Below are positions 1-10,522 of a stretch of DNA of 64,000 nt, in pieces. A program made the position numbers and the translations under genes. A model generated the notes under the pieces. It saw nothing but the letters and a program-made list of their open reading frames with translations, searched no databases and was not told the DNA's origin. Numbering within the stretch: position 1 is the first letter of the stretch; each line of letters opens with the position of its first letter. Source of the stretch: Candidatus Pantoea persica (GTDB lineage: Bacteria > Pseudomonadota > Gammaproteobacteria > Enterobacterales > Enterobacteriaceae); contig NZ_SMDS01000018.1 of NCBI RefSeq assembly GCF_013753875.1, forward strand, positions 248,001-312,000, written 5' to 3'.

Positions 1-17
1 ACATCACTGGATACAGT

Positions 18-1955
18 ATGCTTCCTTCAAAAGTCGTTCGCCATAAAGTAGGACGCTTTGTGCCTGTCCTTCTTGCTGGGCTGATTTTAGCCGCCTGTAG
101 CGGTCAGGGGCCGCAAACCTCTAACGTCAATATTCAGGGACCTGTTACCGGCGGGTCTGATTACTATCTGCAACAAGTACAGCAAAGCAGCGATGATAGC
201 AGGACAGACTGGCAATTACTTGCCATCCGCGCCCTGATGAAAGAAGGAAAGTATCCAAAGGCGGGCCAGCAGCTGAATCAGCTGCCGAGCCAGCTCAGCG
301 ACACGCAGCAGCAGGAGCTGCTGCTGCTGAAGTCGCAGTTCCTCTTTAGCCAGCAGAACGTGCCGGGCGCGACCCAGCTGCTGAACCAGGTGAAAGTGGA
401 CGACCTGTCGAAAGAGCAGCAGGCGCGCTACTACGGCCTGCAGATCGCCGCCGCACAGGGCAAACTCTCGCTGGTGCTGCTGCGCGCCTATATCGCCCAG
501 GAGCCGCTGCTGAGCGGCGACGATCGTCAGAAAAACATCGACGCCACCTGGCAGGCGCTGACGCAGATGACGCTGCAGGAGGCCAGCAATCTGGTGATCA
601 ACGCCAGCGAGAACACCCTGCAGGGCTGGCTGGATCTGCTTAACGTCTGGCGCGCCAACGCGCAGGACGGCGAGATGCTGAAATCGGCGCTGGCAGACTG
701 GCAGACGCGCTATCCGCAAAACCCGGCGGCCAAAACACTGCCGACGCCGCTGAGCCAGACGCAAAACTTTACCAAAGCCTCAACCAGCACCATCGCGCTG
801 CTGCTGCCGCTCAACGGTCAGGCGCAGGTTTTCGCCGGTGCTATCGAAAAGGGCTTCAACGACGCTAAAAACGGCGCGCTGAACGCCGCGCCGCAGCATG
901 CGGCTTCGCCAGCCGCACAGCCTGCGACGGCAGAAGGCGCGCAGCCGCAGCCCGCCGCCAGCGCGCCGCCCAGCAGCAGCGCGCAAATTAAGGTCTATGA
1001 CACCAGCAGCCAACCAATCCAGCAGGTGATGCAGCAGGCGCAGCAGGACGGCGCCACCATCGTGGTCGGGCCGCTGCTGAAAAACGAGGTGGAGTCGGTG
1101 GCCAACAGCCAGACGCCGCTCAACGTGCTGGCGCTTAACGCCCCGGAACAGATCCAGAACCATCCGAATATTTGCTATTTTGCGCTTTCTCCTGAAGAAG
1201 AAGCGCGCGATGCCGCACACCATATGTGGGATCAGGGCAAACGCCAGCCGCTGCTGCTGGTGCCGCGTAGCAGCTTTGGCGATCGCGTCGTCAACGCCTT
1301 TACCGAGGCCTGGCAGAAGCTGGGCGGCAGCGCGCCGCTGCAGCAGCGCTTCGGCTCTACCGCCGAGCTGAAACAGGGCATCAACAGCGGCGCGGGCATT
1401 ACGCTGAGCGGCACGCCGGTCAACATGCAGCCGGCCGAGCCGCAGAGCATTACCATCGCCGGGCTGACCATTCCTTCGCCGCAGCCGAGCGCGCCAGCGA
1501 CGGCGAGCGAGGGTGGCAGCGTCGATTCGGTCTATATCGTCTCGACGCAGGATGAGCTGCAGCTGATCAAGCCGATGATCGCGATGCATACCGGCAGCCG
1601 CAGCGGGATTGCGCTCTACGCCAGCTCGCGCAGCTACCAGGCGGGCGCCGGTCCAGACTTCCGTCTGGAGATGGAAGGATTGCAGTTCAGCGATATTCCG
1701 CTGCTCTCCGGCCGCAATCCGGCGCTGATGCAGCAGACGGCGCGGTCGTTTAACAACGACTTCTCGCTGGTTCGCCTCTATGCGATGGGCATTGACGCCT
1801 GGACGCTGGCGAACAGTTTCAATCAGGTGCGCCAGACACCGGGCTTCACCATTGACGGCAATACCGGCAAGCTGAGCGCGAATCAGGATTGCATGATCAA
1901 CAGGACGTTGCCATGGAATCAGTATCACCAGGGCGAGATCGTTCCCACCTACTGA
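18..1955 (+). CDS. lpoA: LpoA, outer-membrane lipoprotein activator of penicillin-binding protein 1A
   Basis: LpoA is an outer-membrane lipoprotein that reaches through the periplasm to stimulate PBP1A (MrcA) during peptidoglycan synthesis. The 645-residue product begins with a lipoprotein signal whose lipobox LILAAC places the lipidated cysteine near residue 27. Residues about 40-245 are the helical TPR-like N-domain. The C-terminal part, from about residue 255, is a periplasmic-binding-protein-like fold with a low-complexity Ala/Pro/Gln insert near residues 295-325. E. coli LpoA is about 678 residues, so the length is normal. The next gene, yraN, starts 43 bases before the stop, which suggests translational coupling. 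The gene is open throughout. Confidence 0.95.
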   Translation: MLPSKVVRHKVGRFVPVLLAGLILAACSGQGPQTSNVNIQGPVTGGSDYYLQQVQQSSDDSRTDWQLLAIRALMKEGKYPKAGQQLNQLPSQLSDTQQQELLLLKSQFLFSQQNVPGATQLLNQVKVDDLSKEQQARYYGLQIAAAQGKLSLVLLRAYIAQEPLLSGDDRQKNIDATWQALTQMTLQEASNLVINASENTLQGWLDLLNVWRANAQDGEMLKSALADWQTRYPQNPAAKTLPTPLSQTQNFTKASTSTIALLLPLNGQAQVFAGAIEKGFNDAKNGALNAAPQHAASPAAQPATAEGAQPQPAASAPPSSSAQIKVYDTSSQPIQQVMQQAQQDGATIVVGPLLKNEVESVANSQTPLNVLALNAPEQIQNHPNICYFALSPEEEARDAAHHMWDQGKRQPLLLVPRSSFGDRVVNAFTEAWQKLGGSAPLQQRFGSTAELKQGINSGAGITLSGTPVNMQPAEPQSITIAGLTIPSPQPSAPATASEGGSVDSVYIVSTQDELQLIKPMIAMHTGSRSGIALYASSRSYQAGAGPDFRLEMEGLQFSDIPLLSGRNPALMQQTARSFNNDFSLVRLYAMGIDAWTLANSFNQVRQTPGFTIDGNTGKLSANQDCMINRTLPWNQYHQGEIVPTY

Positions 1956-2276
1956 ACCGTCGGCGCCTCGGCGCCGAACAGGAGCAGCGCGCCCGGCGCT
2001 ATTTAGAGCGCACCGGGCTGCGCTGGGTAGCCAGCAACGTTCACTGTCGCGCTGGCGAACTGGATCTGGTTATGCGCGACGGCGCATGCTGGGTGTTTGT
2101 GGCGGTGCGTTACCGGCGCGATGCACGCTACGGCGGCGCGCTCGCCAGCATCACCCACGCTGTGGCTCGCCCAGCGCGGCGGCAGTTTTGAAACGGTGGA
2201 TTGCTGTTTCGACATTATCGCCATTACCGGTACGGCGCTCGAATGGCTGCCCAATGCCTTTAATGCAGACGTATAG
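1913..2276 (+). pseudogene. yraN: yraN remnant (UPF0102 nuclease-fold protein), deleted and frameshifted
   Basis: YraN is a small protein of unknown role with a restriction-endonuclease-like fold, about 131 residues in E. coli. Here the first 80 residues read in one frame from the ATG at 1913 (which lies inside the end of lpoA). At about 2158-2161 the frame jumps to one reading [15 protein letters not shown] and ending in TAG at 2274-2276. Roughly ten residues of the family (the SKQHKLLQTAR region in E. coli) are missing at the junction, so this is a small deletion that is also out of frame. The conserved FVEVRYR motif reads FVAVRYR, losing the acidic residue of the presumed active site. Confidence 0.85.
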
Positions 2277-2290
2277 AACCAGGTGGTCAT

Positions 2291-2878
2291 GTGCAGGACA
2301 GAATTAAAGCGTGTTTTACTGAAAGTATTCAAACCCAGATTGCAGCCGCTGAAGCGCTGCCGGACGCCATTTCCCGCGCCGCCATGACGCTAGTGCAGTC
2401 CCTGCTGAACGGCAACAAGATCCTCAGCTGCGGCAACGGCGCCTCCGCCGCTAACGCACAGCACTTCGCAGCCAGCATGATCAACCGTTTCGAAACCGAG
2501 CGGCCCAGCCTGCCGGCGCTAGCGCTCAGCGCGGACAACGTGATGCTGACGGCAATCGGCAACGATCGCCAGCATGACGAAATTTACGCCAAACAGTTAC
2601 GCGCGCTGGGTCAGGCCGGCGACGTGCTGCTGGCTATCTCCACCCGCGGCAATACGCGCGATATCGTCAAGGCGGTAGAAGCCGCGGTTACTCGCGATAT
2701 GACTATTGTCGCGCTCACCGGCTATGACGGCGGAGAGCTGGCGGGTCTGCTTGGCCCGCACGACGTGGAAATTCGCATTCCTTCGCACCGCAGTGTCCGC
2801 ATCCATGAAATGCATATGCTGACGCTCAACTGTCTGTGCGACCTGATTGATAACAATCTGTTCCCCCACCAGGAATAG
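2291..2878 (+). CDS. diaA: DiaA, DnaA initiator-associating SIS-domain protein
   Basis: DiaA binds DnaA and promotes its ordered assembly on oriC. The 195-residue product is a single SIS (sugar isomerase) domain, nearly identical to the E. coli protein (196 residues) including the opening [20 protein letters not shown] and the motif [10 protein letters not shown]. The start is GTG at 2291, directly matching the E. coli N-terminus. It lies 15 bases after the yraN remnant and 14 bases before dolP, so lpoA-yraN-diaA-dolP is probably one transcription unit. The stop is a natural TAG. It matters for the DnaA-box cluster at 49.6 kb, because it shows DnaA regulation is retained. Confidence 0.95.
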   Translation: MQDRIKACFTESIQTQIAAAEALPDAISRAAMTLVQSLLNGNKILSCGNGASAANAQHFAASMINRFETERPSLPALALSADNVMLTAIGNDRQHDEIYAKQLRALGQAGDVLLAISTRGNTRDIVKAVEAAVTRDMTIVALTGYDGGELAGLLGPHDVEIRIPSHRSVRIHEMHMLTLNCLCDLIDNNLFPHQE

Positions 2879-2892
2879 CTGAAGGAGCAACC

Positions 2893-3465
2893 ATGAAAGC
2901 ATTGAACGCTGTCGCCATCCTGTTAACCGCCATGCTGCTGCAGGGCTGCGTCGCGGTCGTTGCCGGCGGCGCGGCTGTTGCCACCAAAACAGCCACCGAT
3001 CCGCGCACCGTCGGTACGCAGGTAGACGACGGCACGCTGGAGCTGCGCGTCAGCAACGCGCTGGCGAAAGATCAGCAGATCAAAACCGACGCGCGCATTA
3101 TCGCCACTGCCTATCAGGGCAAGGTGCTGCTGACCGGCCAAGCGCCGTCGCAGGATATCGCCAGTCGCGCCAAACAGATCGCCACGGGCGTGGACGGCGC
3201 GACTGAAGTCTATAATGAAATCCGCATCGGTCAGAAAGTGAGCCTCGGCACCTCCTCTTCGGACACCTGGATCACCACAAAAATCCTCTCGCAGCTGCTG
3301 GGCAGCGACCAGGTGAAATCGTCCAATGTTAAGGTAAGCACCGAGAATGGCGAAGTGTTTCTGCTGGGTCTGGTGACACAGCAAGAGGCGACAGCGGCGG
3401 CCGATATCGCCAGCCGGGTCAGCGGCGTGAAGCACGTCACGACCGCCTTTACTCTGCTGAAGTAA
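2893..3465 (+). CDS. dolP: DolP (YraP), outer-membrane lipoprotein with two BON domains
   Basis: DolP is an outer-membrane lipoprotein that binds anionic phospholipid at the division site and supports BAM function and envelope integrity. The 190-residue protein has a lipoprotein signal (lipobox LLQGC, cysteine about residue 19), then two BON domains at about residues 45-115 and 124-190. The length agrees with E. coli YraP (191). A good ribosome site, AGGAG, lies just before the ATG. A strong hairpin terminator follows 15 bases after the stop. Confidence 0.95.
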   Translation: MKALNAVAILLTAMLLQGCVAVVAGGAAVATKTATDPRTVGTQVDDGTLELRVSNALAKDQQIKTDARIIATAYQGKVLLTGQAPSQDIASRAKQIATGVDGATEVYNEIRIGQKVSLGTSSSDTWITTKILSQLLGSDQVKSSNVKVSTENGEVFLLGLVTQQEATAAADIASRVSGVKHVTTAFTLLK

Positions 3466-3479
3466 GCGGCAAAAAGCAA

Positions 3480-3503
3480 AAAGGGCGGCCCAGGCCGCCC
3501 TTT
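3480..3503 (+). terminator. Rho-independent terminator after dolP
   Basis: A ten-base-pair GC-rich stem, AAGGGCGGCC / GGCCGCCCTT with a CA loop, ends in TTTCG. It closes the lpoA-diaA-dolP unit. Confidence 0.85.
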
Positions 3504-3575
3504 CGTTATAAGGCCCCGTCAATAGCCTGACTCCGTCGGTTTCTACAAAGGCCCCGTCGCCGCGCTATATTGGGC

Positions 3576-3603
3576 AAAAAAAAAGCAGCCAGAGCGGCTG
3601 CTT
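3576..3603 (-). terminator. Rho-independent terminator after pmbA
   Basis: The stem AGCAGCC / GGCTGCT with a five-base loop is preceded on the plus strand by a run of nine A. Read on the minus strand it is a hairpin followed by a long T run, placed just beyond the pmbA stop. Confidence 0.85.
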
Positions 3604-3620
3604 TCAGGAAGCGAGTGTGT

Positions 3621-4961
3621 TTATTGGCCGGCGATTTTCATTTCTGGCAGCAGCACCGAACCGCATTGTATGTTGCTGCGGGTTTCAATGTCGTTACCAA
3701 TCGTAACGATATTGCGCCACATATCCTTGAGATTTCCTGCAATAGTGATCTCACTCACAGGATACTGGATCTCGCCGTTTTCTACCCAGTAACCTGCCGC
3801 GCCGCGCGAATAGTCGCCGGTGATGGCGCTGACGCCCTGACCCATTAGCTCGGTGACCACCAGGCCGCTTCCCATCTGCTTCAGCAGATCGTCAAAGCTG
3901 CTGCCCTGGCCTGCGATGCGCCAGTTGTGAATGCCGCCCGCATGGCCGGTGCTTTTCAGGCCCAGCTTGCGCGCCGAGTAGCTGGTCAGCAGCCAGGTTT
4001 GCAGCACACCATCTTTAATAATGTCGCGCGCCTGGGTGCGTACCCCTTCGCTGTCGAACGGCGTGGAGGCCAGACCCTTGCGCAGGTGCGGCTGCTCCTG
4101 AATGGTGAGCCACTCCGGCAGGATCTGCTGACCGAGCGCGTCCAGCAGGAAAGTGGATTTGCGGTAGACGCTGCTGCCGCTGATGGCGCCGACCAGGTGG
4201 CCGAACAGGCCGGTGGCCACTTCCGGCGCGAAGATCACCGGCGCTTTCATGGTAGAGAGCTTGCGCGGCGCCAGGCGCGACAGCACGCGGCGTGCGCACT
4301 CTTCGCCGACCCAGTCGGGGCTTTGCAGATCGTCAAAGGCGCGTCCGATTGTATAGGCGTAGTCGCGCTCCATATTGCCGTCCTGCTCGGCGATCACGCA
4401 GCTGGAGAGCGAATGGCGGCTGGAACAGTAGCTCTGCAGCATGCCGTGGCTGTTGCCGAACACCTTGATGCCGACGTGGCTGTTAAAGCTGCCGCCTTCG
4501 GTATTGGTGATGCGCGAATCCGCCTTCAGCGACGCCTGCTCCGCCTGCGCGGCCAGCTCGATGGCGCGATCGGCGTCGATTTCCCACGGATGGTAGAGAT
4601 CGAGATCAGGCGCGTCGAACGCCAGCAGATCCACCTCTGCCGGCGCAGCATAAGGATCGGCAGAGGTGTAGCGCGCGATGTCGATCGCTGCCTGCACGGT
4701 GCATTTAATCGCTTCAGGGCTGAGATCGGTCGATGAGGCGCTGCCTTTGCGGTTCTGGTGATAAACGGTAATGCCGAGCGCGCCGTCGCTATTGAACTCG
4801 ACGTTCTCCACTTCGCCGTAGCGGGTGCTGACGCCGATTCCGGTGGTTTTGGTCACTGCCACTTCCGCGCCGTCGGTGCTGGCTTTTGCCAGATCCAGCG
4901 CCTGCTCGACTACCTGTTCCAACACTTTTCGCTGTTCTGCAACCTGAGTAGATACGTTCAT
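3621..4961 (-). CDS. pmbA: PmbA/TldE metalloprotease subunit
   Basis: PmbA (TldE) pairs with TldD in a peptidase that matures microcin B17-type peptides and degrades the CcdA antitoxin. TldD carries the zinc motif; PmbA is the partner subunit without it. The 446-residue product is close to E. coli PmbA (450) and open throughout. It starts [16 protein letters not shown] at 4961. In E. coli pmbA is divergent from yjgA, and the same arrangement is seen here, with 121 bases between the starts. The gene remains intact beside heavily decayed neighbours. Confidence 0.93.
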   Translation of the reverse strand: MNVSTQVAEQRKVLEQVVEQALDLAKASTDGAEVAVTKTTGIGVSTRYGEVENVEFNSDGALGITVYHQNRKGSASSTDLSPEAIKCTVQAAIDIARYTSADPYAAPAEVDLLAFDAPDLDLYHPWEIDADRAIELAAQAEQASLKADSRITNTEGGSFNSHVGIKVFGNSHGMLQSYCSSRHSLSSCVIAEQDGNMERDYAYTIGRAFDDLQSPDWVGEECARRVLSRLAPRKLSTMKAPVIFAPEVATGLFGHLVGAISGSSVYRKSTFLLDALGQQILPEWLTIQEQPHLRKGLASTPFDSEGVRTQARDIIKDGVLQTWLLTSYSARKLGLKSTGHAGGIHNWRIAGQGSSFDDLLKQMGSGLVVTELMGQGVSAITGDYSRGAAGYWVENGEIQYPVSEITIAGNLKDMWRNIVTIGNDIETRSNIQCGSVLLPEMKIAGQ

Positions 4962-5082
4962 CGGCCTGCCGTCTAATCTTATGTATGAAAGTTTTGAGTC
5001 TATCAGAGTCAGAGAACAATTTCGCAGTCACTCGATAAACTGATAGGATTAGCCTCTTTTTTTTTTTAGGAGAGCCTAGAAA

Positions 5083-5413
5083 ATGACCAAACAGCCCGAT
5101 GAGTGGCTCGACGATGTACCGGATAATCAGGAAGAAGTAGACGAAGAGATTATCTGGGTCAGTAAAAGCGAAATTAAACGCGACGCTGAGACGCTGAAGA
5201 GCTGAAACGCCTGGGTGCCGAACTTTTCGATCTGGGCAAGAACGCCCTGGAGAAGATCCCGCTGAACGAAGAGCTGCTGGCCGCCATTGAGCTGGCGCAG
5301 CGCATCAAGAAAGAGGGGGCCGCCGCCAGCTGCAGCTGATTAGCAAAATGCTGCGCGCCCGCGACGTCGAACCGATTCGCCAGGCGCTGGATAAGCTGAA
5401 AAACCGCCAATAG
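5083..5413 (+). pseudogene. darP: yjgA/darP remnant (50S assembly factor), frameshifted and 3'-truncated
   Basis: YjgA (DarP) assists late assembly of the large ribosomal subunit and is about 183 residues in E. coli. Here the N-terminal 38 residues match, then an eight-base tandem duplication (GACGCTGA at 5182-5189 and again 5190-5197) shifts the frame and gives a TGA at 5203-5205. The homologous frame resumes with [19 protein letters not shown] second one-base change near 5316-5326 shifts it again before [24 protein letters not shown]. The match stops at KNRQ, where TAG (5411-5413) is met and the sequence becomes the antisense of a kdgM-like gene. About 75 C-terminal residues are gone. Confidence 0.88.
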
Positions 5414-5862
5414 CAATAATCGATGCCGCCGGTATCGCATTTTTCTTCATGCGCGTAGTCGGTCAGCTCCAGACGACAAAGTCCGCCAAGATACCAGCTA
5501 TCGTTAATTTTATACCAAGGCGCGAAGCCGAATATCCATTCGGTTCGCGCGGAGTTAAATTCCGGCTGAATAAAGGGCGACAGCGCCCAGTTTCCCCTGT
5601 GGTAGAATTTCAGGAAGGTGACTTCAACCACGTTTAATACGGTGTCATTATAAAATTTGTCTTTGGGATCGGTGCCGCCGGTTTTAAATTTCGTCCCGAC
5701 GCCAATAAACATATCCTGCGGCAGGGTGGTGCTTAACCCGAGCTTGTCATAGTACGTACGGTCGCGCAGGCGGTAGTCCACAGATGCGGTCGCCCGCGCG
5801 GCGGTTGAACCCAGAAGCAGCGTGAGGCCGAGAGAGGGTTGAAATAATTTACTCTTTTCCAT
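5414..5862 (-). pseudogene. KdgM-family (oligogalacturonate-type) outer-membrane porin remnant
   Basis: About 148 residues remain: a signal peptide ending near ARATA, then beta-strand-rich sequence beginning SVDYRLRDRTYYDKLGL and containing FYNDTVLNVVEV and YLGGLCRLELTDYAHE. This pattern (VDYR opening, alternating aromatic strands) is that of KdgM-like monomeric porins, normally about 230 residues, which take up pectin fragments. The 3' end is lost: near 5414 the frame runs into the antisense strand of yjgA and ends at 5305. A ribosome site AGGATG precedes the ATG. Family assignment is from motif resemblance only. Confidence 0.55.
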
Positions 5863-6223
5863 AACAACATCCTTATTGATGATAACAAGGCAGCAGAAAA
5901 ATAATAATCAGACTTATTACTCTTCCTTTACCGTGTTATTAAATTCTATTTAAATGCCAAACCAAAATAAGAAATACTGCCTGATAAACACGTGTTACTT
6001 ATTTAATTAACGGGAAAGCTTTTTATTTCTTATATATGGCAACAGCACCTATGATAAAAATTATACTGACACCAATCCTTTTTGTTTTTGACAGGATCAG
6101 AAGAATTTTGGCAGTGTCAGGATCGATTTCAAAAATATATCGCGCTTTTTAGCGGGCGGTAAGCGGGTCTGAAGGCAAAACTGAAGAAGGAAAGCGTGCG
6201 CCCGACAGCCGGCGCACAGGCCA
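5863..6223. other. AT-rich intergenic stretch between the kdgM remnant and the mpl remnant
   Basis: The stretch holds no credible ORF. It is clearly more AT-rich than its surroundings from about 5880 to 6110 and probably contained the kdgM promoter and operators. I see no convincing KdgR or CRP box by eye. Confidence 0.5.
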
Positions 6224-7578
6224 TTACACCAGACGATCCAGCAGCTTCTAATGAATTCCGCCGAAGCCGCCGTTGCTCATCATTAGGATCGAGTCCCCCG
6301 GCTGGGCGGCTTTCGCCACAATCTCCACCAGCGCGTCGATATCGGCGCTCCAGTGCGCCGGCGGAATGCAGGCATCGGCGACGTCGGAAACCTGCCACGG
6401 AATATAGTGCGGCTGGAACAGGGACACCTCATCCGCGCGCGCCAGCGATGGCGCCAGGTCGTTTTTTCTGACGCCCATCTTCATGGTGTTGGAGCGCGGC
6501 ATCCAGCACCGTAAGGATGCGGGTGCAGCCGCCGACCTTGTTGCGCAGCGCGGTGAGGGTCGCCAGAATTGCCGTCGGGTGGTGGGCGAAGTCGTCATAG
6601 ACCTTGATGCCATTTACCTCGCCGCGCAGCTCCAGACGGCGGCTCGCGTTGATAAAGCTGTCCAGAGCCTGCGCCACGTCCTCCGGCCTGACGCTGACGT
6701 GGCGCGCGGCGGCGATCGCCATCAGGCCGTTGTGCATGTTGTGCTCGCCCATCAGCGACCAGTTCACTTCACCGACGCGCTCGCCGTCGAGCAGCACTTC
6801 CCAGCGCGACGCGTCCGGCAGCAGCTTCTTCGCCTGCCAGCGACCGTCGTTGCCGACGCTCTCCTGCTCGCTCCAGCAGACCATGGTCATCGCCTGCCGG
6901 ATGCTGTGATCGTGCTCCGGCAGCAGGATCTTGCCCTGGCCCGGCACTGATGTGCACCAGATGGTGAAACTGCTTCTGGATGGCGCGCAGATCGTCGAAT
7001 ATGTCTGCATGATCGAACTCAAGGTTATTGAGGATCAGCGTGCGCGGGCAGTAGTGACCGAATTTGGAGCGCTTGTCGAAGAAGGCGCAGTCATACTCAT
7101 CCGCCTCAATCACAAAGAATGAACTTTTTCCTAATTTTGCCGAGACGTCGAAATTGCCCGGCACCCCACCTATGATAAAGTTAGGCTCCAGGCCGCACGA
7201 CTCCAGAATCCAAGCAACCATACCCGAAGTGGTTGTTTTGCCATGCGTTCCTGCTACCGCCACCACCAAGCGATTGCGCAACACGAAGTCATGCAGCCAC
7301 TGCGGGCCGGAAAGATAGGGAATGTTGCGCTCCAGCACCGCCTCTACGCAGGGGTTGCCGCGCGTCATCGCATTACCGATGATAACGAGATCCGGAGCGG
7401 GATCGAGCTGTGAGGCGTCGTAGCCCTCAGTTAACTCGATGCCCTGCTGTTCGAGCAGCGTACTCATCGACGGGTTGACGTTGGCGTCCGAGCCAGTAAC
7501 CTGGTAGCCGAGCGAACGGGCCAGCATCGCCAGGCCGCCCATAAAGGTGCCGCAAATCCCAGGGATATCAATGCGCAT
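6224..7578 (-). pseudogene. mpl: mpl remnant (UDP-MurNAc:tripeptide ligase), two frameshifts and a TAG
   Basis: Mpl reattaches recycled L-Ala-D-Glu-meso-DAP to UDP-MurNAc. The first about 205 residues are well kept, including the ATP loop GTHGKTTTSG. A one-base change near 6941-6950 (after HHLVH) shifts the frame; the match continues from GQGKILLPEHD to GGCTRILTVLD. One extra base near 6497-6501 shifts it again before RSNTMKMGVRKNDLAPSL. Finally TAG at 6248-6250 replaces the glutamine expected after NGGFGGIH, followed by KLLDRLV and the natural TAA. The full length would be about 450 residues (E. coli 457). De novo cell-wall synthesis does not need it. Confidence 0.92.
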
Positions 7579-7684
7579 AACGAGATCAATTACTCAAAAG
7601 TTCGGCGCACAGTGTAACCCTGCTCGCAGACTTAAGAAACGGATTAGGATTATGGTTTTTGAAGTTCAATCGGCTAAACTGCGT

Positions 7685-7700
7685 ACGCAAACGTTGGCGG
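7685..7700. promoter_or_regulatory. PurR-operator-like palindrome upstream of fbp
   Basis: ACGCAAACGTTGGCGG matches 14 of 16 positions of the PurR operator consensus ACGCAAACGTTTGCGT. It ends 46 bases before the fbp start. LacI/GalR-family operators share the central core, so another member of that family (for example Cra) is possible. Function is inferred from sequence only. Confidence 0.4.
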
Positions 7701-7746
7701 TTTGCCAGGCAGGCTGCCACTCCATCGAAGATTCAGGGAATGTGTT

Positions 7747-8751
7747 ATGAAAACGTTAGGCGAATTTATCGTCAAGAAACAGCACGACTTTCCTCACGCA
7801 ACAGGTGAACTGACGGCGCTGATTTCCGCTATCAAGCTGGGCGCGAAAATTATCCATCGCGACATCAACAAAGCCGGACTAGTGGATATTCTCGGCGCCA
7901 GCGGCGTTGAAAACGTTCAGGGCGAACAGCAGATGAAGCTGGATCTGTTCGCGAGCGAGAAACTGAAAGCGGCGCTGAAAGCGCGCGGCATCGTGGCAGG
8001 GATCGCATCGGAAGAAGAAGACGAATTCGTTATCTTCGAAGGAGTGGAGCACGGTAAATATGTGGTATTGATGGACCCGCTCGACGGCTCCTCCAATATC
8101 GACGTTAACGTCTCTGTTGGCACCATATTCTCTATCTATCATCGCGTCAGCGCGCCGAGCACCCCGTTGACTGAAGCGGACTTTATACAGCCGGGCCATA
8201 AGCAGGTCGCGGCGGGCTACGTGGTCTATGGCTCCTCGACCATGATGGTCTACACCACAGGCTGCGGCGTACATGCCTTTACCTACGATCCTTCACTGGG
8301 CGTTTTCTGCCTGAGCCACGAGCGAATGACCTTCCCGGAAAAGGGCTACACCTACTCCATTAACGAAGGCAACTATATCCGTTTCCCGCAGGGCGTGAAG
8401 AAATACCTGAAGTTCTGCCAGGAAGAGGATCATGCGACGCACCGTCCTTATACCTCGCGCTATATCGGCTCACTGGTAGCGGACTTCCACCGCAACCTGC
8501 TGAAGGGCGGCATCTACCTCTACCCGAGCACCGCCAGCCACCCGAACGGCAAGCTGCGTTTGCTCTATGAGTGCAACCCGATGGCGTTTCTCGCCGAGCA
8601 GGCGGGCGGCAAGGCGAGCGACGGCGCCAACCGTATTCTCGATATCCAGCCGGAAACACTGCACCAGCGCTGCCCGTTCTTCTGCGGCAACGACGCGATG
8701 GTGGACGACGTGGAGCGCTTCCTGCGCGAATACCCGGACACCGCGAAATAA
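7747..8751 (+). CDS. fbp: Fructose-1,6-bisphosphatase class I
   Basis: Fbp hydrolyses fructose-1,6-bisphosphate in gluconeogenesis. The 334-residue product equals the family length (E. coli 332) and has the metal and phosphate motif [10 protein letters not shown] near residue 116, and EEEDE before it. The ATG at 7747 gives the canonical opening [13 protein letters not shown]; an upstream in-frame ATG at 7702 would add 15 unrelated residues and is rejected. It is divergent from the mpl remnant and followed by a strong hairpin. Confidence 0.96.
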   Translation: MKTLGEFIVKKQHDFPHATGELTALISAIKLGAKIIHRDINKAGLVDILGASGVENVQGEQQMKLDLFASEKLKAALKARGIVAGIASEEEDEFVIFEGVEHGKYVVLMDPLDGSSNIDVNVSVGTIFSIYHRVSAPSTPLTEADFIQPGHKQVAAGYVVYGSSTMMVYTTGCGVHAFTYDPSLGVFCLSHERMTFPEKGYTYSINEGNYIRFPQGVKKYLKFCQEEDHATHRPYTSRYIGSLVADFHRNLLKGGIYLYPSTASHPNGKLRLLYECNPMAFLAEQAGGKASDGANRILDIQPETLHQRCPFFCGNDAMVDDVERFLREYPDTAK

Positions 8752-8841
8752 CGCAGCGAACAGTGCTGACAGACAAGCAAAAGGCCGTTTTTCGCCCGCT
8801 GGCGATCGGGCCAGTTTACTCGCCGGCACTCTGCCACAGCT

Positions 8842-8870
8842 GAAAAGGGCGCGACGATCGAGCCCTTTTC
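8842..8870. terminator. Bidirectional terminator between fbp and a chemoreceptor remnant
   Basis: GAAAAGGGC and GCCCTTTTC flank an eleven-base loop. A/T runs at both ends allow use by fbp (plus) and by the convergent chemoreceptor remnant (minus). Confidence 0.8.
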
Positions 8871-8872
8871 TT

Positions 8873-10370
8873 TTATGCCGTTTCCAGCCGGAACAGCGAC
8901 ATCGTGGACTGCAGATGCTGCGCCTCCAGCGACTGGGTGGCCGCCGTCGCCTGCTCTACCAGCGCCACGTTCTGCTGCGCCACCTCATCCATCTGCGTGA
9001 CCGCCAGATTGACCTGCTCGATGCCGCGGCTCTGCTCGTCCGACACCAGCGAAATCTCCTTCATCAGCGTGGTAACGCGCATCACTTCGCCGGCGATCTC
9101 ATCCATGGTTTCACCCGCGCGCGTCGCCATCTCGCTGCCCTCTTTAACCCGCGTCTGCGACGCCGCGATCAGGCCGCGAATCTCTTTCGCCGGGTTGGTG
9201 CTGCTCCAGTGTGCGCACTTCGTTTGCCACCATGGCGAAGCCGCGCCCCTGCTCGCCCGCGCGCGCCGCCTCTACCGAGGCACTGAGCGCCAAGATATTG
9301 GTCTGGAAGGCGATGCCGTCGATGACACCGAGAATTTCGCCGATGCGGTTGGCGCTGTCGGTAATTTCGCGTATCTTCTCCATCACGTAGTTCACCACCT
9401 CCGCGCGCCGCGATCGGCGGTTTCGGAGACGCTGTTCGCCAGCGTATGCGCCTGCTGCGCGTTGGCGGCGTTGAGACGCACCGTGGCGGTAAGCTGCTCC
9501 ATGCTGGACGCCGTCTGCTCCAGCGAGGCGCCCGACTCTTCGGTGCGCTGCGAGAGATGAACGTTGGCAGCCGCCAGCTCGCGGCTGCCAACGTCGATCT
9601 GCAGGCTCGCTTCGCGCACCTGGCTGACCTGCGCGCGCAGCGCCTGCTGCATCTCGCCTAAGGCGCAGTTGAGACGGCCCAGCTCGTTGTCGCCGGCGGG
9701 CGGCAGCGTCTGCGACAGATCGCCCGCCGAGACCTGCTCCATGATGCGCGACGGCGCGGTTGAGCGGCAGCAGCCACGCCAGCGCGATCAGCGCCTTCAT
9801 CAGCGTCTCGTTCTAGGCCGCCTGCGCCAGCTGCTTCTCCGTCACCTGGTCGGCATAGCTGCCGAAGGCATCCACCGCGCCGCTGTAGGTGGTGGCCAGC
9901 GCAGCCAGTTTACCCTCCAGCACGCTGTAGTATTCGTCGGTGTACTGCTTTGCCAGCGCGTCCATCATCGGATTGATGCCCTGCGCCAGATAGGCGTTAT
10001 AGCTGGCGACGATGACGTCGGCCATCTGTTTGCCGTACGCGGTGACCGTGCCGGCGTCGACGAACACCTTCATGCTGCGATGTGACGCCTGCACGTCTGC
10101 CAGAGCCTGCTTTGTCGAGGCGGCCCCCTCATCCAGCAGGCCGATCTCGATTTTGCGCACCGCCAGCGCGGCAGTGGCGCGCGCGCATCAGATCTCCGTT
10201 GCTCTGGTAGAGCGCGTTAAGCTCGATGCCCTGGATGCGGTTGATCACATCCAGCGAACAATTTCCCTTGTTAATGGCCACAATGCCCATCACGCTGACC
10301 GCCAGCAGCAGCAACGTCATAAAAGCGAGTAAGCTAATAACCTAGTGCGTAGTGAGAGCTTATTCATCAT
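8873..10370 (-). pseudogene. Methyl-accepting chemotaxis protein remnant (Tar/Tsr type, four-helix sensor)
   Basis: The ancestral protein was a transmembrane chemoreceptor. From the start MMNKLSLRTRLL (10370) the pieces are: TM1 with LLLLAVSVMGIVAI, a four-helix periplasmic sensor (about 10160-9830), TM2 near 9790, HAMP-like [12 protein letters not shown], and a signalling domain with the hairpin [20 protein letters not shown] and the end FRLETA. It is broken by at least five frame changes (near 10335, 10185, 9770, 9405 and 9190) and by TAG at 9813-9815, probably replacing a tryptophan at the TM2 border. No piece encodes a working receptor. Confidence 0.9.
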
Positions 10371-10522
10371 GATGTTGTTTTTCCGTTTGCATATAAAGGC
10401 AGAGAATCCAGCAGCCCTAAAACGTACAAGTTACCGGCAGTTACGAGGGGAAACTTTATCGCGTCTGATGGTCATTTCCCTGACCATCACCCATGCTTAA
10501 TCTTTTTTCAGACAGGAGGGCA

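Noticed and set aside
780-1928. 382-codon minus-strand frame opposite lpoA
   Set aside because: It is Arg/Ala-rich shadow sequence without motifs; lpoA is complete.
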